64,000 nucleotides of DNA from Thalassotalea crassostreae (GTDB lineage Bacteria > Pseudomonadota > Gammaproteobacteria > Enterobacterales > Alteromonadaceae). The stretch is from positions 3,797,671 to 3,861,670 of the forward strand of contig NZ_CP017689.1 of assembly GCF_001831495.1 (NCBI RefSeq), in the 5' to 3' direction. The translations under genes were made by a program, and so were the position numbers. Position 1 is the stretch's first letter, and every line of letters begins with the position of its first letter. Of this stretch, positions 8,922 through 16,381 are shown piece by piece. Under the pieces are notes generated by a model, which was given only the letters and a program-made list of their open reading frames with translations, ran no database searches and was not told the origin of the DNA.

Positions 8922-9353
8922 ATACTGACGTGTTAAAAATAAACATATTACGATAATTGATATGTTAATCAATGCTCGAACAAACCAAGGATTTCTATGG
9001 TATGAAATGCCAAATTTCTTTGTCGCAATAACGACCAAACTCAGCATTACAAACCATGGTGTAAATAAAAATGTTAATTTCCACTTTACTAACGTTATCG
9101 CCAGATCATGCAAAGCCCCACTCACAGCAAACGTCAAAATAATGGCTAACGATACAGGAAAGTAACGACTCATTGGTTTCATTACGTTGCGAGAAAGATA
9201 GTAACCCCATACAGGGTTCCAAAATTGCCAGAATAAATAAAACGAACCCGCTCCTAACGATCGTTGAAGCATATTGGTCATTGAACCCGAATCGCCAAGA
9301 GCGACACCATTTCGTTTTTTTACATACTCTGATAACGTAATTGTTCTATGCAT
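8916..9353 (-). CDS. MBOAT-like acyltransferase domain, short form
   Basis: A 145-residue membrane protein with four hydrophobic segments. FWQFWNPVWGYYLSRNVMKP followed by FAVSGALHDLAI (His82) resembles the C-terminal catalytic part of MBOAT or wax-synthase-like acyltransferases. Full-length members are 300-450 residues, so this is either a short stand-alone form or a truncated gene. GAGGT lies before the ATG. The attC-like sequence at its stop suggests it once was an integron cassette. Confidence 0.6.
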   Translation of the reverse strand: MHRTITLSEYVKKRNGVALGDSGSMTNMLQRSLGAGSFYLFWQFWNPVWGYYLSRNVMKPMSRYFPVSLAIILTFAVSGALHDLAITLVKWKLTFLFTPWFVMLSLVVIATKKFGISYHRNPWFVRALINISIIVICLFLTRQYT

Positions 9354-9372
9354 GCGTACCTCGAATTCTTTG

Positions 9373-9486
9373 TTAAAACTCTACCCACGTATTTATGTAC
9401 TGTGCCAACTTGCGCGGTTTTTCAAGTGACAACATGTGACCAGAACCTGGTGTCTAGATGAGTAAATCCTTGATAGTTAAAATAGT
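9373..9486 (-). pseudogene. Remnant of alpha/beta-hydrolase C terminus
   Basis: One minus-strand frame reads TIKDLLI, then an in-frame stop, then TPGSGHMLSLEKPRKLAQYI and NTWVEF before a stop. The GSGHMLSLEKP segment is the typical catalytic-His region at the end of alpha/beta hydrolases. Everything upstream is missing. It therefore appears to be a decayed fragment of about 35 codons lying between two intact genes. Confidence 0.5.
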
Positions 9487-9508
9487 TAGGACTAAAACTA
9501 ATTAATTT

Positions 9509-9997
9509 TTAGGGCAAAACTTCTGAGGTTAAGTTTAAATACATAAACTGACTATTTGGATCTTCAATATAATCAGCAAAAGGTTGGCAATACTTAAAGC
9601 CGTATTTTTTATATAGCTCTCGTGCAGGTTTAAAATAATCCATTGAACCTGTCTCTAAACTTAGCCTTTGAAAACCGTTTAATTGAGCATCGTTAATTAG
9701 ATGATTTAGTAATTTTGAAGCGACACCTTTGCCTCTATAATTTGCAGCCGTTCTCATCGACTTAATTTCTGCATGGCTATCGCTAAGCCTTTGATAGGCC
9801 GCGCACCCCGCTATGCTTTCACCATCCCAAATAGTCCAAAACTTCACTTGGGACGCTTTTAAGCTCGTTAAGTCTAAAGCATGTTTGCTTTCGGGCGGTG
9901 ACGTTGCCTGCATATCTGCGAGGTGCTCTTCAAGAAGTGCTATAACTTGCCCTCCCGATAAGTCATCTAACTTTATTTTAAACACGATTTTATCCAT
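9509..9997 (-). CDS. GNAT family acetyltransferase
   Basis: The 162-residue protein carries the GNAT acetyl-CoA binding signature AEIKSMRTAANYRGKGVASK (RGKGVASKLL). It ends with LETGSMDYFKPARELYKKYG and the family's FKYCQPFADYIEDPNSQFMY. This resembles YafP/PaiA-like small-molecule acetyltransferases. The substrate cannot be told. A 19-bp stretch at 9999-10017 just before its start looks like the R'/L' end of an attC. Confidence 0.85.
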   Translation of the reverse strand: MDKIVFKIKLDDLSGGQVIALLEEHLADMQATSPPESKHALDLTSLKASQVKFWTIWDGESIAGCAAYQRLSDSHAEIKSMRTAANYRGKGVASKLLNHLINDAQLNGFQRLSLETGSMDYFKPARELYKKYGFKYCQPFADYIEDPNSQFMYLNLTSEVLP

Positions 9998-10018
9998 TTA
10001 TATCAACGCCTGCATTAG

Positions 10019-10612
10019 CTACTTTTCGATTTTATGCTCAATCAATTCTTCTACATACACATAGCTATCTTGTGACTGAGTAAGCTTAATAAAGGTTTTT
10101 AATGTCGGGGCATATAGATAAATATCTTCTGAATCAGCGCGATAACCTCTTGAGTTGCTTATCGTGCCTTTATATCGAATGGTGTAAGCCATGAATGTAC
10201 CAGCCTCTACAGTTTCTTGTTGGTACGATAAAACTTCAGCATCTTGTATAGTGGCTCCGGTTGTACCGTCTTCGCTCGTCCACCTCTCCTCAAACTTCCA
10301 CTTTTTTCCTGCCTGCAATGGCCAATGATACCGAGGTGTATCGCTTTTCTCTGGTTTGACAATATGTTTCAGCGGGATCATGCCATGCTGAGTTTTCATA
10401 CTGACAACACCATTGTCATCGACTATTGTTTTTGTGTCTGTACCTTCAGCACGCACCTCTCCTGAAGATGTCGCACCTTTGTATTTCCACACCCAGGTTT
10501 CACCAATCTTATAATCGTTTAATGATGGCGGTTGCGAACCATCAAGCTCCTTCGCACTGATAGCAACGTTAATCACTAGTAGCGCGAAAAATAGTAGCCC
10601 CTGTTTTTTCAT
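10019..10612 (-). CDS. Hypothetical secreted protein
   Basis: About 197 residues starting at MKKQGLLFFALLVINVAISA, a clear signal peptide. The ATG at 10612 is chosen because AGGA lies upstream of it and the 40 codons before it look non-coding. The mature part is soluble and rich in W and Y, with YKIGETWVWKYKG and WPLQAGKKWKFEERW. It resembles secreted beta-rich proteins found near surface functions. I do not recognise a named family. Confidence 0.7.
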   Translation of the reverse strand: MKKQGLLFFALLVINVAISAKELDGSQPPSLNDYKIGETWVWKYKGATSSGEVRAEGTDTKTIVDDNGVVSMKTQHGMIPLKHIVKPEKSDTPRYHWPLQAGKKWKFEERWTSEDGTTGATIQDAEVLSYQQETVEAGTFMAYTIRYKGTISNSRGYRADSEDIYLYAPTLKTFIKLTQSQDSYVYVEELIEHKIEK

Positions 10613-10676
10613 TTTAAAACGTCCTATTTTAAGGTGATGTATTAGGCTAAATTGTTGCCTTGCAATACGATAAATT

Positions 10677-11063
10677 TTACTCAACCACAGCCATACCTGG
10701 TGGATAATATGTAATTTCGAAACGAATGCCATCGGCGTCTTTCATAAAAAGCGCTTTAACACCATCAAAGTTTTGTATTTCAGGTACATCAAAACCACTT
10801 GCTTTCATCTTGGTTTGTAAATCAATTACAAACTCTGCAGAAGGTGCGGAAAAGCCGATATGATTCATTCCTGCACCATACCTATCATACTCTCTAGAAC
10901 CTTCTTTAGCCTGATTAAATTGAAGAAAAAAACCGTTATTATCGGTCCACACAAAATCACGCAATTGAGTAAAGCCAATAAGTTCTAATAGCTTTGTATA
11001 ATACGGCATACTGCCGGTTAATGATTTAACCAAAATAGTAACGTGATCGACTTTCAGTGACAT
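10677..11063 (-). CDS. VOC (glyoxalase/bleomycin-resistance) superfamily protein
   Basis: The 128-residue protein has the VOC pattern: VDHVTILVKSLTGSMPYYTK with a metal-ligand His at the start, then GAGMNHIGFSA and finally DADGIRFEITYYP with a Glu. These are the usual metal positions of a single-domain dimeric VOC protein. The reaction is unknown. Candidates are dioxygenase-like, lyase or antibiotic-binding functions. Confidence 0.85.
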   Translation of the reverse strand: MSLKVDHVTILVKSLTGSMPYYTKLLELIGFTQLRDFVWTDNNGFFLQFNQAKEGSREYDRYGAGMNHIGFSAPSAEFVIDLQTKMKASGFDVPEIQNFDGVKALFMKDADGIRFEITYYPPGMAVVE

Positions 11064-11086
11064 GTTTTCTCCAATGTAATTTGATG

Positions 11087-11129
11087 TCTCTTATAGAGGC
11101 TAACAATAGTTAGCTAAAGTATTAATAAG
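11087..11129 (-). repeat. Vestigial attC site after the GFA gene
   Basis: On the plus strand, CTCTTATAGAGGCTAACAAT and then AGTTAGCTAAAGTATTAATA align with the R'-side half of intact attC sites at 20.86 and 26.39 kb (CTCTTTAAGAGGCAAATAAT, TTGGCTAAAATAAGCG). The other half is missing. It directly abuts the GFA stop codon, where a cassette's attC should lie. Confidence 0.5.
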
Positions 11130-11537
11130 CTATTTACGGCTCGGCTCAAATGCATCATACCTAGGCAACTGAGCATCTAGTTCTTCCCAGTTTGCCTTTG
11201 ACGAAACAAAGTTATGAGAAATGGGCCTTTCTGTTATTTCTGAATCTAAAATGCCTAACCTTATCCTAAAACGAGCCGGATCTTGGTCATTAGAGCTGTA
11301 AACAGGTGACCCACAATTAGTGCAAAAATGTCTATTCCGGCCAGGTTTAAAAGAGAAGGTAGTTATTTTTTCTTTACCCGCTATGATCTCAAACTCTGCC
11401 GAATTTATGAATCCATTTGTCGCGAATGCTGTGCCACTATTTTTTCGACATAAAGAGCAATGACAGTGAATAATATCGCTGATTTCACCGTTAATTTTGA
11501 CTTGAACGTCACCACATAAACACTTCCCAAGGTACAT
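11130..11537 (-). CDS. GFA family (glutathione-dependent formaldehyde-activating-like) protein
   Basis: About 135 residues with the GFA/CENP-V zinc sites: GKCLCGDVQVKI, IHCHCSLCRKNSGTAF and HFCTNCGSPVY. GFA proteins bind two zinc ions. Some were linked to S-hydroxymethylglutathione formation, but most have no proven reaction. ATG 11537 is preferred to the TTG at 11546, which is too close to GGAG. It is a typical integron-cassette product. Confidence 0.85.
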   Translation of the reverse strand: MYLGKCLCGDVQVKINGEISDIIHCHCSLCRKNSGTAFATNGFINSAEFEIIAGKEKITTFSFKPGRNRHFCTNCGSPVYSSNDQDPARFRIRLGILDSEITERPISHNFVSSKANWEELDAQLPRYDAFEPSRK

Positions 11538-11556
11538 TATTTGCAATTACTCCTGA

Positions 11557-11637
11557 TTTATAACGTTCTAAAATAAGTCAACCAAATCAAACCTAAGTAA
11601 GGCTCATATGGCAGCGCCTTTACATGGCCTGTTAAAT
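11557..11637 (-). repeat. Possible degenerate attC site
   Basis: TTATAAC at the left end and GCGCC...GGCCTGTTAAAT at the right end have the spacing (81 bp) and termini of the attC sites in this array. The central stem is not clearly self-complementary. It lies between the GFA and methyltransferase genes. Confidence 0.3.
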
Positions 11638-11738
11638 ATATGTCTTTCCTTTCTAAGCTAATCACTATAACCTGTATGCTTTCGTTTTGTCATTTATCTT
11701 TGATAGTTGGCTGAGCGCTCAATCATTGAGGCGGCCAC

Positions 11739-12389
11739 ATGACAAACTTGCGATTACGCTACCAAACCATTGAGTTTGGAAAAACAGATATTCATCTTTG
11801 TACTCTTCGAAACAAGCAAGAATTTCACGATCCTGATGGCATCGCCGAAGAGCTCGGAATTTCTTCAGCTACTTGGCCAATTTTTGGTGTTGTTTGGCCA
11901 TCAAGTATGGTTCTAGCCCACCACATTTCTAACTATGACGTCGGCGTAAAACGTGTTCTAGAGGTTGGCTGTGGTACGGCCCTCAGTAGCTTATTATTAA
12001 ATAAACGAGACGTAGATATTACTGCGACAGATTACCACCCAGAAGTAGGTACTTTTCTAACCAGAAACTCTGAGCTCAATGGCGATGCTGTTATTCCTTA
12101 TGAAAGAACTGGTTGGGGCGATAATAATGATAGTTTAGGTCGCTTTGATTTAATCATTGGTAGTGACCTCTTATACGAAGACCAGCATATAGATTTACTT
12201 GCCAATTTTATTGGCGAACATTCTAACTCAGCTTGCGAAGTAATTATTGTAGATCCCGGCCGAGGCAGAAAAAACAAACTGGCGAAAAAGTTACTTGAAT
12301 TTGGCTATGTATCGACGTTCTTTAAACCAGAGCATACCGACTATCTAGACAGCAATTTTAAAGGTTTTATTCTTAAGTTTGTGCGTTAA
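11739..12389 (+). CDS. METTL21-like class I methyltransferase
   Basis: The 216-residue protein has VWPSSMVLAHHI, then motif I VLEVGCGTALSSLLL, the acidic loop VDITATDYHPEV, and FDLIIGSDLLYEDQHIDLL. This order matches the bacterial relatives of the METTL21/FAM86 lysine methyltransferase family, also annotated Nnt1-like. The likely target is a protein lysine, but this is unproven. It is the only plus-strand gene in the first 16 kb. GAGG precedes the ATG by about 7 nt. Confidence 0.8.
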   Translation: MTNLRLRYQTIEFGKTDIHLCTLRNKQEFHDPDGIAEELGISSATWPIFGVVWPSSMVLAHHISNYDVGVKRVLEVGCGTALSSLLLNKRDVDITATDYHPEVGTFLTRNSELNGDAVIPYERTGWGDNNDSLGRFDLIIGSDLLYEDQHIDLLANFIGEHSNSACEVIIVDPGRGRKNKLAKKLLEFGYVSTFFKPEHTDYLDSNFKGFILKFVR

Positions 12390-12407
12390 AATTTTTGCCT
12401 TTTTCGT

Positions 12408-12857
12408 TTACCAGTACTCTCTAACTAACACGATTTTTCCATCTTTAAACTCTATTAAACGCATTAACGGAGCTGGATCTACTTCGGTTTTTCCATCCAT
12501 AACTATCGTCGATATATAAGCAATGGTGACGGCTTGTTTGCCATTGATTTGATTAACAACTTTAGTTGTTAAAGAGTCAGCTACGCCCATATAGCGCTTT
12601 AAACCGTCAATAAATTCAGACTTAGATAGATCAGCATTGTAATTTGGGTGTTGATAACGCATATCCTCAGCCAATAAATTGGCTACTGCATTTATGTCTG
12701 CATCTGTTGCCCCAATAACTTTCGTTTTATCGGTTAACTCAATAAACTTATTTACAATGTTATTTTCCAAGGCCGCTGAATTAAATAACACTAACATTAG
12801 CGATAACATCGACGTTAGCATCGACATTGACAATAAACGGGATAAAAATTTACGCAT
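12408..12857 (-). CDS. Secreted NTF2-like (SnoaL-type) protein
   Basis: About 149 residues with a hydrophobic N-terminal signal (residues 5-33). It is followed by an NTF2-like cone fold with VANLLAEDMRYQHPNYNADL and LMRLIEFKDGKIVLVREYW at the end. Such proteins bind small molecules or act as isomerases, but no catalytic residues are evident. ATG 12857 is favoured by AAGGA five nt upstream. An in-frame ATG at 12875 is an alternative. It follows the DUF4386 gene closely and may be co-transcribed. Confidence 0.7.
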   Translation of the reverse strand: MRKFLSRLLSMSMLTSMLSLMLVLFNSAALENNIVNKFIELTDKTKVIGATDADINAVANLLAEDMRYQHPNYNADLSKSEFIDGLKRYMGVADSLTTKVVNQINGKQAVTIAYISTIVMDGKTEVDPAPLMRLIEFKDGKIVLVREYW

Positions 12858-12880
12858 AACCTTCCTTTGAACCATAATTC

Positions 12881-13528
12881 TTATTCACTTTTACTACTCG
12901 TTAGCAGGGATATTCCTAACCAAGAAAACCAGACAATTTGGCTTACACCAAAAATTTCAGTAAAGACTTCAGCAGGAATTACCGTAAGAATGCCAACAAC
13001 GCCAACGAAAATTCCTAAGTAATTAAGGCCTTTAGAAAACTCATTACCTTTTAACGCGGCAATGCTTAACAATAATACCCAAAGCCCACCGACAATTTCG
13101 TTGCCACCACCTAAACCTTCAACCACAGTGTAAATAGCTCGCCACATTGTCATCGCCTGTTCTGGATCTTTAGTTGATAACTCCAAAGCAGCTGATAACC
13201 CAATATTGGCTATCATTCCACTTGCAATAACTAAGCCCACCCAAACCACACCGAATATAGCGGCGACTTGAGACAGGATTGGGGTATTGGCTTTCAATCG
13301 GTCATTAATCGCAAGCACCAATACCGCTAACAAAATCCCAAATAGTATATACATAATGAAATTTACGATAGACAACGCGACTTGATTTTCAGCGAGAAAA
13401 GCAAACTTTTGCACAGAATTAGCATCTGCTGGGAAATTCCAAAATGCACCAAAAAACACGAAAGCTGATATGTAAATAATAGCCTCAAGAAGTGCTGCGA
13501 CTCCTCCTGTTTTTTGCAGAGTTTTCAT
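12881..13528 (-). CDS. DUF4386-like integral membrane protein
   Basis: A 215-residue protein with about six transmembrane segments. The N-terminal KTGGVAALLEAIIYISAFVF and the arrangement of helices resemble DUF4386 membrane proteins of unknown function. AAAGGA lies 7 nt before the ATG. The NTF2-like gene follows 23 bp downstream, consistent with a two-gene unit. Confidence 0.65.
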   Translation of the reverse strand: MKTLQKTGGVAALLEAIIYISAFVFFGAFWNFPADANSVQKFAFLAENQVALSIVNFIMYILFGILLAVLVLAINDRLKANTPILSQVAAIFGVVWVGLVIASGMIANIGLSAALELSTKDPEQAMTMWRAIYTVVEGLGGGNEIVGGLWVLLLSIAALKGNEFSKGLNYLGIFVGVVGILTVIPAEVFTEIFGVSQIVWFSWLGISLLTSSKSE

Positions 13529-13647
13529 AAGTCATTCCTTTATAAAAAAATAAATTTAACATGAAATAATAGAAATAAACGACTTTAAGATGTAACAAAA
13601 ACTTACACCCTATAAAAGAGTCAATAATGGACTAGAGATTCGGTATT

Positions 13648-13893
13648 CTATTTAAAACTTACAACCTTAAAATGTGGGTTATCTGCAAGAGCTTCCATTT
13701 TCGACACCGAATCCAATACACACAATTGTTCACTATTGTTAACTTTAATCTTTATACACTCTTCTCGACTTGTATTACGTTTAACATCCACAGCGATGCC
13801 TGTTATTTCATCACCCGATTTGAGAGTAAGTTTGATTAAATAATTATACATACAGGCTATTTCTACATAATCATGTTGTTCACAAGAGATCAT
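13648..13893 (-). CDS. rof: Rof (YaeO-like) Rho-binding antiterminator family protein
   Basis: About 81 residues. ISCEQHDYVEIACMYNYLIK and LTLKSGDEITGIAVDVKRN match the Rof (YaeO) fold of E. coli, in which CDDYDNLELAC and LTLELKDGE occupy the same positions. Rof binds the primary RNA site of Rho and inhibits termination. The acidic patch is only partly kept here, so activity is an inference. ATG 13893 is favoured by GGTGA six nt upstream. It lies beside other accessory genes rather than at a core locus. Confidence 0.75.
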   Translation of the reverse strand: MISCEQHDYVEIACMYNYLIKLTLKSGDEITGIAVDVKRNTSREECIKIKVNNSEQLCVLDSVSKMEALADNPHFKVVSFK

Positions 13894-13956
13894 CAAAGTT
13901 CACCTTTTAAAGAATTGTGCTTCCTGCTTAGTTTAGTTGCTATCATTTATGCACCA

Positions 13957-14310
13957 CTAGGACGAACGTAAAATCTTTTCCATAGACTTTCCTTTGGCAA
14001 GCTCATCAATCAATTTGTCGAGATATCGAACCTTACGCATAAGTGGATCTTGGATCTCTTCAATACGTACTCCGCATACAACTTCCTTGATCAGAGATAC
14101 ATTGGGGTTGATTACTGGCGCCTCAGCAAAGAATGTAGTTAAGTCATTTTCATTCTTAATCTGTTTAATCAGAGCGATAGAGTTATAACCTGTGAGCCAA
14201 CAAATAACTTGGATGACTTCCTCTTCGGTTCTGTTCTTTCTCTCTGCTTTTTGAACGTAGAGAGAATATATTTTTGCTAATACCATTGAAAATATTTTGT
14301 GTTCCGACAC
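13957..14310 (-). CDS. DUF2200 family protein
   Basis: The 117-residue protein contains FSMVLAKIYSLYVQKAERKN, EEVIQVICWLTGYNS, PVINPNVSLIKEVVCGVRIE and DPLMRKVRYLDKLIDELAKG. These conserved blocks define DUF2200, a widespread soluble family of unknown function. The start is GTG at 14310, with GAGGTGA upstream. A truncated attC-like sequence lies just upstream of the gene (14328-14356), so it may be an old cassette. Confidence 0.85.
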   Translation of the reverse strand: MSEHKIFSMVLAKIYSLYVQKAERKNRTEEEVIQVICWLTGYNSIALIKQIKNENDLTTFFAEAPVINPNVSLIKEVVCGVRIEEIQDPLMRKVRYLDKLIDELAKGKSMEKILRSS

Positions 14311-14327
14311 ATCTTCACCTCAGAGAG

Positions 14328-14356
14328 CTCTAATGCCTAATTGAGGGGATTTTATA
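14328..14356 (-). repeat. Vestigial attC half-site
   Basis: CTCTAATGCCTAATTGAGG on the plus strand resembles the R'/L' ends of intact sites (CTCTAACGCCTCATTGAGAGG at 21.68 kb) with a few substitutions. The rest of the attC is lost. It directly follows the stop codon of the membrane-protein gene on its right. Confidence 0.5.
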
Positions 14357-14358
14357 TT

Positions 14359-14769
14359 TTAGTTTTTGACGACATAATTAACTGTTTTAAACGCTAATAG
14401 TACACCAAGCAATTGAAAAGCAATTATTGGTAACATTACTATGCCAATAGCCATTGTAGTTGGCAAAGATAGAGATAAGTTAACAATAAAACCAGCAATA
14501 ACTCCCCTGAATGTAAACTTATTAAAATCTACAAAACTAGTTTCACTTGCTCTATATATAATGATTAAAAAGCAAAGAGCAGCGAAATAGACAGCAACGA
14601 TATCACCGATGAATGTTGGTATATAGCGAACAATTGGTAGCTCAATTATTCCGAGTTTCGCGAGTAATTTCGTAAGGGGGAAGCCTATAATTAATGCACC
14701 TGCAGCTATTATAGGAGATAAAAACCAATACAATGGAAGCCCACTTATAAAATATAAAAACTTTCGCAT
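14359..14769 (-). CDS. Hypothetical four-helix membrane protein (old cassette)
   Basis: About 136 residues with four hydrophobic segments: SGLPLYWFLSPIIAAGALII, a VAVYFAALCFLIII segment, a central VIAGFIVNLSLSL and a last MLPIIAFQLLGVLLAF. No family is recognised. ATG 14769 is preferred, with AAAGG nine nt upstream. Decayed attC fragments on both sides indicate an integron cassette at the worn left end of the array. Confidence 0.65.
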   Translation of the reverse strand: MRKFLYFISGLPLYWFLSPIIAAGALIIGFPLTKLLAKLGIIELPIVRYIPTFIGDIVAVYFAALCFLIIIYRASETSFVDFNKFTFRGVIAGFIVNLSLSLPTTMAIGIVMLPIIAFQLLGVLLAFKTVNYVVKN

Positions 14770-14790
14770 TACTAACAACCTTTCATTAAA

Positions 14791-14821
14791 AGTAACGCCT
14801 AGTTAAAAAGCACGTACAAAC
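14791..14821 (-). repeat. Vestigial attC half-site
   Basis: AGTAACGCCTAGTTAAAAAG matches the R'/L' half of array attC sites (TTTAACGCCTAGCTAAG at 29.56 kb). It abuts the stop of the zinc-ribbon gene, but the L''/R'' half is shortened. Confidence 0.55.
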
Positions 14822-15010
14822 TTAAGCAAAATATTTTGACGCCACGCCAACTGCAACAAACAAAATAATTAAAGCAATCCAATTCTTTTTTGAAGCAGCT
14901 AGATTTTCGCCGCATACAGGGCAAGTTGATGCTGTTATTGGAGTGCCATTTATATTTGCTATTCGAACTTTTGGCGCTGTAATTTCTGATTTACACTTTT
15001 TACACTTCAT
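14822..15010 (-). CDS. Small zinc-ribbon membrane protein
   Basis: A 62-residue protein: MKCKKCKSEITAPKVRI and STCPVCGEN supply two CxxC pairs for one zinc ribbon. A single C-terminal transmembrane helix follows (about residues 43-60). ATG 15010 is used. The reading frame stays open 21 codons upstream, but that part overlaps the ParE remnant. The start overlaps the remnant's stop codon, so the gene has replaced the toxin's 3' half. Confidence 0.65.
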   Translation of the reverse strand: MKCKKCKSEITAPKVRIANINGTPITASTCPVCGENLAASKKNWIALIILFVAVGVASKYFA

Positions 15011-15171
15011 AAATATCCATTCGCCCCATTTCTGGCTGAGAGCCAATACGCACCGCAAGGTCAAAAACGTCATTGGTCCATTTTATTGCTGCCGAAGGTT
15101 TATCGAGAGCAATAAAATCAGCAATTGAACCTACTTTTTTATATCGCCAATGGCGACCAAACTACAATCAT
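15000..15171 (-). pseudogene. ParE/RelE-type toxin, frameshifted and truncated
   Basis: An ATG at 15171 overlaps the Phd stop by 4 nt (ATGA) and reads MIVVWSPLAI before a TAA at 15139. Removing one base at the TATAAAAAA run restores a continuous ParE-like frame: KKVGSIADFIALDKPSAAIK, then WTNDVFDLAVRIGSQPEMGR. It ends MDIYEV at 15000, so only about 55 of the usual 95-100 residues remain. The YFRIFYR-type catalytic end is absent. The toxin is almost certainly inactive, leaving the upstream antitoxin orphaned. Confidence 0.8.
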
Positions 15172-15449
15172 TGATTTAGCTTCGCCAATACTTGAGCTCG
15201 AGCATCTGAATTTGAAATTCCTTGTCCAGAAGCCAGCTGTAATTCAGCTTTTTGCACTTCTTCAAGTAGTTCTATTTTTTCCTGCATTGCTTCGTATTCC
15301 GCAACATCTAAAACAACAGCAACACCTTTCCCTCGTTGAGTTATAACTAGGGGCCTTCTTGTTTCGTTAATTTGCTTTATGAAAGAAGCAACACCTGCTC
15401 TAAATTCAGAGAGAGGTTGAATATCTTGGTCAAAATGAATACGGCTCAT
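15168..15449 (-). CDS. Phd/YefM family antitoxin, orphaned
   Basis: A 93-residue protein. FDQDIQPLSEFRAGVASFIK and RRPLVITQRGKGVAVVLDVA followed by EYEAMQEKIELLEEVQKAEL is the Phd/YefM N-terminal DNA-binding fold plus the toxin-binding helix. The paired toxin downstream is broken. An inverted-repeat-like GTAC motif lies just upstream and may be the autoregulatory operator. It sits in the leftmost reasonably preserved cassette. Confidence 0.85.
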   Translation of the reverse strand: MSRIHFDQDIQPLSEFRAGVASFIKQINETRRPLVITQRGKGVAVVLDVAEYEAMQEKIELLEEVQKAELQLASGQGISNSDARAQVLAKLNQ

Positions 15450-15462
15450 AAAGTACCTTTAG

Positions 15463-15480
15463 TTGTACAATTAGTTGTAC
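15463..15480. promoter_or_regulatory. Candidate Phd operator
   Basis: TTGTACAATTAGTTGTAC contains two copies of TTGTAC and is an imperfect palindrome (TACAA..TTGTA). It lies 14 bp upstream of the antitoxin start codon, where Phd-type autorepressors normally bind. No binding evidence exists here. Confidence 0.4.
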
Positions 15481-15526
15481 CGTAAAATATAACCCATTAT
15501 GGGAATTAAAGCCAAACTAGTTTGAG

Positions 15527-15628
15527 TTATAACGCCCTGTTAAGGTGCTGATAATGTTTGGCTAAAATGTGTAGCGAAGCGAAACCGAGCCAAACTTTAG
15601 CAGTCCCGACTTTATTTGCTTGTTAGGT
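15527..15628 (-). repeat. attC site Q
   Basis: It runs from TTATAACGCC to CTTGTTAGGT on the plus strand. TTTGGCTAAAAT and GAGCCAAACTTTAGCAG form the long imperfect stem, with GAAGCGAAAC in the loop. It belongs to the same attC subtype as sites B and C and follows the small membrane gene to its right. Confidence 0.9.
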
Positions 15629-15635
15629 GTAAATT

Positions 15636-15980
15636 CTAATTAGTAATACCAAGCTTTCTCAAACAGATAATAGACAAAATACCTAAAAAACCCAATACAA
15701 CAAGAATTACTGGCGACAGCGAATCATATTCGTGATTAAAAAAAGTAGATACAAACATAACAAAAACAAGTAGAGCACAAAATGCCAGAAGACTTGAAGT
15801 TGCATATCCAAGAATCTTAACGATTAGCCCACCCTTACCATTTAATGCAAAAGCTAAACAAATAAAAGGAAGGGCAACTGGTAATAAATAGATCGGCATT
15901 TTGTTAGATATGACAACTACAATTATTACAACAGCAACAATAATGTATACGCCCGTCAATACGGCACTAAGAATATTCAA
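15636..15980 (-). CDS. Hypothetical cassette membrane protein
   Basis: The 114-residue protein has four hydrophobic segments and no recognisable domain. The start appears to be TTG at 15980, with GGGAG just upstream and 14 bp from the R' box of site P, as is common for cassette genes. It lies between attC Q and P. Confidence 0.65.
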   Translation of the reverse strand: MNILSAVLTGVYIIVAVVIIVVVISNKMPIYLLPVALPFICLAFALNGKGGLIVKILGYATSSLLAFCALLVFVMFVSTFFNHEYDSLSPVILVVLGFLGILSIICLRKLGITN

Positions 15981-15993
15981 CCGTCTCCCTTAC

Positions 15994-16085
15994 ACCTAAC
16001 GCCAAGCTAAGCGAAAAATACAGTTAGGCTAAACTGCGCGGAGCGCGAGCCAACTGTAATTTTCCGTTTAAGCGCCTTGTTATAT
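15994..16085 (-). repeat. attC site P
   Basis: ACCTAACGCC to GCGCCTTGTTATAT. AGTTAGGCTAAACTG pairs imperfectly with CCAACTGTAA around GCGCGGAGCGCG. It lies 2 bp from the higA stop codon and terminates the first higBA cassette. Confidence 0.9.
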
Positions 16086-16087
16086 TT

Positions 16088-16381
16088 TTATGCTACCGTA
16101 AAGTTTACTGAGTGAACATTACTTAAATTAATTTGTTGTTTAGCATGCCAAAGATCATAGTTATCTTGCATTGCTAGCCAACTTTCTGGCGTTCTGCCAA
16201 TTGCTTTAGATAAGCGAAGTGCCATTTCAGGAGAGATAGCACTTTGACCTTTAAGAACACGGTTTAAAGTAGATGATGCTACATCTAATTGCTTAGCTAA
16301 ATAACGACAGCTAAAGCCAGCAGGCTCTAGGTAAACGTCATAGATAAACTCTCCAGGATGCGGCGGATTATGCATAGTCAT
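16088..16381 (-). CDS. higA: HigA-type antitoxin (XRE family)
   Basis: The 97-residue protein begins with the HigA signature NPPHPGEFIYDVYLEPAG. A helix-turn-helix follows, with CRYLAKQLDVASSTLNRVLK and then ISPEMALRLSKAIGRTPESW. It neutralises HigB and represses the operon through the HTH. Its ATG overlaps the HigB stop by 1 nt (TAATG), so the two are translationally coupled. This is a complete toxin-antitoxin cassette. Confidence 0.92.
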   Translation of the reverse strand: MTMHNPPHPGEFIYDVYLEPAGFSCRYLAKQLDVASSTLNRVLKGQSAISPEMALRLSKAIGRTPESWLAMQDNYDLWHAKQQINLSNVHSVNFTVA

